From: Flavobacteriaceae bacterium
GTDB lineage: Bacteria > Bacteroidota > Bacteroidia > Flavobacteriales > Flavobacteriaceae
NCBI GenBank assembly: GCA_013042825.1
Contig: JABDPL010000029.1
Location: 1-8,859, forward strand
DNA length: 8,859 nucleotides
Direction of reading: 5' to 3'
The translations under genes were made by a program, and so were the position numbers. Below, one piece after another: positions 6,041 through 8,859 of this stretch. Under the pieces are notes generated by a model. The model was not told the origin of the DNA and searched no databases. It saw only the letters and a program-made list of their open reading frames with translations. Position 1 is the stretch's first letter, and each line of letters opens with the position of its first letter.

Positions 6041-6751
6041 ATGTCAGCAAATTTTATCGATTACGTACCGATATTAACCACCATATTTTCATTCTTCTTT
6101 CTCAATGAAATTGTGTCCCATTATCGAAAGCGTAAAACACCTTATTTACTTTGGTGGAGCATCGGGGTTTTAACCTTCGGATTAGGAACGCTTGCAGAAA
6201 GTATCCATGCACTCTTTGGGTGGAACAGTATTAATTTGAGGTTATGGTATATTGTCGGAGCTCTTTTAGGCGGATTCCCATTGGCACAGGGTTCAGTATT
6301 CCTTTTGATGAAAACAGGGTTTGCAAGGATATCGGCTATTTTGATTGTAAGCCTGATCCTGGTTGCCTCCATATTTGTGCTGTTAACACCAATCGGTATT
6401 CCTGAAGGATTTGATAACAGATTGACCGGTGCGGTTTTCAGCTGGGAATGGGTTCGATATTTTTCACCATTCATCAACCTGTATGCGTTTCTGTTTCTCG
6501 TTGGAGGCGCGCTGTATTCCGCACGGAAATATTATGGTTTGAATGATAAACAGGTGCATTTTAAAGGAAATATTCTTATTGCTGTTGGAGCATTGCTACC
6601 GGGAATTGGAGGGACCTTTACCCGCATGGGATATGTTGAAGTTCTCTTTATTACTGAATTGTTAGGACTGTTAATGATTTATGGGGGCTATCGTATGATA
6701 AAAACCAAAAATGAAAAAGTCAAACAGGTAAAAGTCGTGACAAATCAATAA
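6041..6751 (+). CDS. Seven-helix inner-membrane protein of unknown function, third gene of the receptor operon
   Basis: I do not recognise a named family for this 236-residue protein, although I have the impression of similar uncharacterised proteins in several phyla. Seven hydrophobic segments lie at about residues 6-26, 34-52, 68-90, 97-117, 138-160, 174-192 and 198-218. Positive charges cluster at SHYRKRK (26-32), KTGFAR (91-96), ARKYYGLNDKQVHFK (161-175) and the Lys-rich tail, predicting N-terminus outside and C-terminus inside. Conserved-looking features are LAESIHALFGWN (51-62), LWYIVGALLGG (68-78), LAQGSVFLL, EWVRYFSPFINLYAFLFLVGG and ALLPGIGGTFTRMG. No enzyme or kinase domain follows the helices. 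It starts 11 bp after the HmuY-like gene and is followed at once by a terminator, so it belongs to the same operon. Inner-membrane transport or signalling of the cassette's ligand is possible, but that is only context. Confidence 0.9.
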   Translation: MSANFIDYVPILTTIFSFFFLNEIVSHYRKRKTPYLLWWSIGVLTFGLGTLAESIHALFGWNSINLRLWYIVGALLGGFPLAQGSVFLLMKTGFARISAILIVSLILVASIFVLLTPIGIPEGFDNRLTGAVFSWEWVRYFSPFINLYAFLFLVGGALYSARKYYGLNDKQVHFKGNILIAVGALLPGIGGTFTRMGYVEVLFITELLGLLMIYGGYRMIKTKNEKVKQVKVVTNQ

Positions 6752-6752
6752 A

Positions 6753-6785
6753 AAAAGCCGCAGTATATCTGCGGCTTTTATTTTT
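6753..6785. terminator. Bidirectional intrinsic terminator
   Basis: GCCGCAG (6757-6763) pairs with CTGCGGC (6769-6775) around a TATAT loop, extended by AAAA/TTTT (6753-6756 with 6776-6779). A T-rich run follows on the plus strand to 6786, and the matching A-run precedes the stem (6749-6756), so it works in both directions. It begins right after the TAA of the seven-helix gene and ends at the TAA of the convergent carbonic anhydrase gene. Confidence 0.93.
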
Positions 6786-7420
6786 TAAGTCAATACCTGA
6801 ACCCGTCCTGAGGACAATTTATATACTGCCCCGATCATGGCAATTTCGCCATTGTCTTCCATTTCTTTGAGAATAGGACTTTTTTTGCGAATACGATCAA
6901 TGGTCAAATGAACATTGTTTTCAATAGTCCGGTCTACAAATGCCCGGTTGGCTGAATTCATCTCACCCTCCACCTCTTCAGAGGCCTTTCTGACTGCGGG
7001 CATAATATTATCAAGCATGGCGGTTATATTGCCCAATTCAACCTCATCGCAGGCCGCTTTTACCGCTCCGCAACTCTCATGTCCCATAACCAGGATCAAT
7101 CTACTGCCGGCAACTTTGCAGGAATATTCCATACTACCAAGAATATCAGTATTTTCAAAATTCCCGGCGACACGGGCTACAAAAACATCGCCTATAGCCT
7201 GGTCGAATACCACTTCTACAGGAACGCGAGAATCGATGCAGGAAAGGATGACGGCCTTCGGGAATTGACCTGAAGTCGTTTGTTGTACCAATGCGTTATG
7301 GTCGATAGTCTGCATATCGCCATTTGCAAATCTGTTGTTACCCTCCATTAGATCTGCCAGAACACCCTGCGGTGTCATGTTCTCCTGGAGTTCTTTAGTA
7401 ATTGCTTTGTTCTTTATCAT
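6785..7420 (-). CDS. Beta-class carbonic anhydrase
   Basis: The enzyme interconverts CO2 and bicarbonate with a zinc ion. The 211-residue protein shows the beta-class set: Cys61-x-Asp63-x-Arg65 in the motif SCIDSRVPVE, and His114-x-x-Cys117 in MGHESCGAVKAA. Cys61, His114 and Cys117 are the zinc ligands, and Asp63-Arg65 is the catalytic dyad. VARVAGNFEN (81-90) and the C-terminal GAVYKLSSGRVQVL are also family-typical. No signal peptide is seen, so it is probably cytoplasmic. Its ATG overlaps the stop of the upstream SulP transporter gene as ATGA (4 bp), implying translational coupling, so it probably uses bicarbonate delivered by that transporter or supplies it for export. It ends at the bidirectional terminator. 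Identification is secure. Confidence 0.96.
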   Translation of the reverse strand: MIKNKAITKELQENMTPQGVLADLMEGNNRFANGDMQTIDHNALVQQTTSGQFPKAVILSCIDSRVPVEVVFDQAIGDVFVARVAGNFENTDILGSMEYSCKVAGSRLILVMGHESCGAVKAACDEVELGNITAMLDNIMPAVRKASEEVEGEMNSANRAFVDRTIENNVHLTIDRIRKKSPILKEMEDNGEIAMIGAVYKLSSGRVQVLT

Positions 7421-8859
7421 TGTTCTTGATTTTTCCTAGTGTCGTTAATATTTATTTTAATCCATGCCATACATCCATCGAAATCGGCAAAGATGTGTTC
7501 CTCAGGGATAAGGTCGGGTATGATATCGATGCGTTCCATCATATATCGGGGCTGATCGAGAACATCTACCAGCAAAACGGTAATGTTATGTCCTTCCAGG
7601 AAGACCAGGTTGTCTTCCAAGGTGTATAATCCCGATTGGTCGACATATTGCATACGATCCATCCTGATAACGACTGCTTCGGCCGATGGTGGTATTTGAT
7701 CTACCAACTGCTGAAAATTACTGGTACTTCCGAAGAACAGAGGGCCTTTAATATGCTTTATAAAAACCTTGTCCTTTAAATCTTCCGGGAATTCCGCCTC
7801 ATCGGCCCAGGCTTCTTCCTTTAAAAGTTTCACATCAGAACGTATCCCTGTGAGTTCTCCAATCTTCTTCATAAACATTAATGAGGCGATTATGAGCCCG
7901 ATACCAACAGCATATACCAGGTTCCAGGTTGATGCCAGGATGAGAACCACAAGCATGATCATAACTTCAGAACTCAGGCGAAACGGTCCGAAACTGATAT
8001 CCTTTGGTAAACTTGGAATAGCCCTGAGACCCTTATAGTCCATTACGCCTATCCCTACCGTAATGAGAATACCTGCCAGTACCGCTGCCGGAATTTTTGA
8101 GGCAATCGGCCCCAATGCAAGCAGTATAAATAAAAGCATAACACCTGCTATCATTCCCGACAGTCTGGTCTTTCCTCCTGAGTTGATATTCACCACGGTA
8201 CGTATGGTAGCACCGGCACCCGGTATACCCCCGAAAATTGCCCCGATACTGTTACCGATACCCTGACCCACCAATTCCTTATTTGGTTTGTGCTTGGTCT
8301 TGGTCATGTTATCGGCTACAACGCTGGTGAGCAACGAGTCGATAGCACCCAAAAGGGCAAGGGTTAAGGCGGTGAATATGTAAGGTGTGATGTTCCCGAG
8401 TTTAAATCCAGTGAAAATCTCGATTACTGGAAACGGAAATCCTTCAGGTATCTTTTCAATCGGAATGTAATTAAATCCGAAGCCGATGGCCAAACCCGAT
8501 ACCACGATAAGAGCGACGAGCGTACTTGGCACGACTTTAGTAATCCGTTTGAAGCCGTAGATGATAATTATGGTTGATAAGGCCAGGATAAGTTCAAGCC
8601 AATTAATGCTTCTAAGTGCTCTCGGCAATATCTTTATGGTTCCGATTACCCCAGAAGCCTCAGTTGAAGCAAGGGTCTTAGCCTCGGTCATGATCTCTTC
8701 TTCTGTTATCATACCTGCCCGGGAAATGGTTTCCCTGAAATCCTCCAGGACGAGAATGCCTTCGCCAGCTTCTTCCTTTAAGATATTTTCAAGAATTATT
8801 TCCTCGGCCATTGGTTTAAACGCGTTCACGAATTCCATATCTTCCTTCGGATAGTATCC
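7417..8859 (-). CDS. SulP family anion (probably bicarbonate) transporter with STAS domain, N-terminus outside window
   Basis: The frame is open to the window edge (8859) and gives 480 residues. The ATG at 8838 is not a believable start, because the first membrane helices every SulP protein needs would be missing. Using that Met as residue 1, about 4-75 is an acidic soluble stretch, and helices begin near 81. The SulP core shows GAIDSLLTSVVADNMT (164-179), NKELVGQGIGN (186-196) and GGIPGAGATIRTVVNINSGGKTRLSG (203-228). A cytoplasmic STAS domain fills about 355-462, with Asp-Gln-Ser-Gly (400-403) at its conserved loop. Asp167 and Thr171 have the spacing I recall for the sodium site of the cyanobacterial bicarbonate transporter BicA. 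The 4-bp overlap with carbonic anhydrase also argues for bicarbonate as substrate, but sulfate or another anion is not excluded. Confidence 0.92.
   Translation of the reverse strand, partial: GYYPKEDMEFVNAFKPMAEEIILENILKEEAGEGILVLEDFRETISRAGMITEEEIMTEAKTLASTEASGVIGTIKILPRALRSINWLELILALSTIIIIYGFKRITKVVPSTLVALIVVSGLAIGFGFNYIPIEKIPEGFPFPVIEIFTGFKLGNITPYIFTALTLALLGAIDSLLTSVVADNMTKTKHKPNKELVGQGIGNSIGAIFGGIPGAGATIRTVVNINSGGKTRLSGMIAGVMLLFILLALGPIASKIPAAVLAGILITVGIGVMDYKGLRAIPSLPKDISFGPFRLSSEVMIMLVVLILASTWNLVYAVGIGLIIASLMFMKKIGELTGIRSDVKLLKEEAWADEAEFPEDLKDKVFIKHIKGPLFFGSTSNFQQLVDQIPPSAEAVVIRMDRMQYVDQSGLYTLEDNLVFLEGHNITVLLVDVLDQPRYMMERIDIIPDLIPEEHIFADFDGCMAWIKININDTRKNQEQ

Noticed and set aside
6142..6477. 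111-codon minus-strand frame inside the seven-helix gene
   Set aside because: It is a shadow of the opposite strand; the plus-strand protein has coherent topology and operon position, while this frame has odd composition and no upstream signal.
8836..8838. ATG as the real start of the SulP gene
   Set aside because: The frame stays open to the window edge, and the essential N-terminal membrane helices of the family would be missing, so the gene is cut by the window rather than short.
7769..8854. Plus-strand frames of 67-97 codons opposite the SulP gene
   Set aside because: Their hydrophobic, Ser/Ile-rich content is the complement of membrane-helix codons; there is no independent evidence of coding.

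Overview
The window looks like chromosome of a marine-type flavobacterium (Bacteroidota, probably Flavobacteriaceae). Four observations support this. The proteins are flavobacterial in style (PheS, CvpA, a PchR-type AraC regulator, a TonB-dependent receptor with a HmuY lipoprotein). The lipoprotein carries an Asp-rich export signal after its lipobox cysteine. Every upstream gap that should hold a promoter has a TAnnTTTG -7 element. Shine-Dalgarno sequences are weak or absent. No tRNA, rRNA, CRISPR array, insertion sequence or phage gene was found.

Left part (1-2261), housekeeping: the 3' end of gpsA (glycerol-3-phosphate dehydrogenase) converges on pheS (phenylalanyl-tRNA synthetase alpha chain). 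Upstream of pheS on the same strand is a 118-residue protein of unknown function. It is transcribed divergently from a cvpA-family membrane protein gene.

Middle part (2264-6780), an uptake cassette: an AraC/PchR-type regulator is divergent from a tightly packed three-gene unit. That unit encodes a TonB-dependent outer-membrane receptor, a HmuY-family surface lipoprotein and a seven-helix inner-membrane protein of unknown function. The divergent gap holds an exact 12-bp direct repeat with a 21-bp period, plus a third partial copy, ending right at a -7 element. This is a textbook layout for AraC-type activation. By family the cassette would be called haem uptake. However, the HmuY protein contains no histidine, and the receptor has none in its plug or between its FRAP-like and NPNL-like boxes, so the real ligand is open. 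A strong bidirectional terminator closes the unit.

Right part (6785-8859), an inorganic-carbon module on the minus strand: a SulP transporter (N-terminus outside the window) with a STAS domain overlaps by 4 bp a beta-class carbonic anhydrase gene. The pair suggests coupled bicarbonate transport and CO2/bicarbonate interconversion. The transporter also has an unusual acidic soluble stretch ahead of its first visible membrane helix.

The most interesting parts are the histidine-free HmuY/receptor cassette with its seven-helix partner and repeat operator, and the SulP-carbonic anhydrase pair with its acidic insertion.
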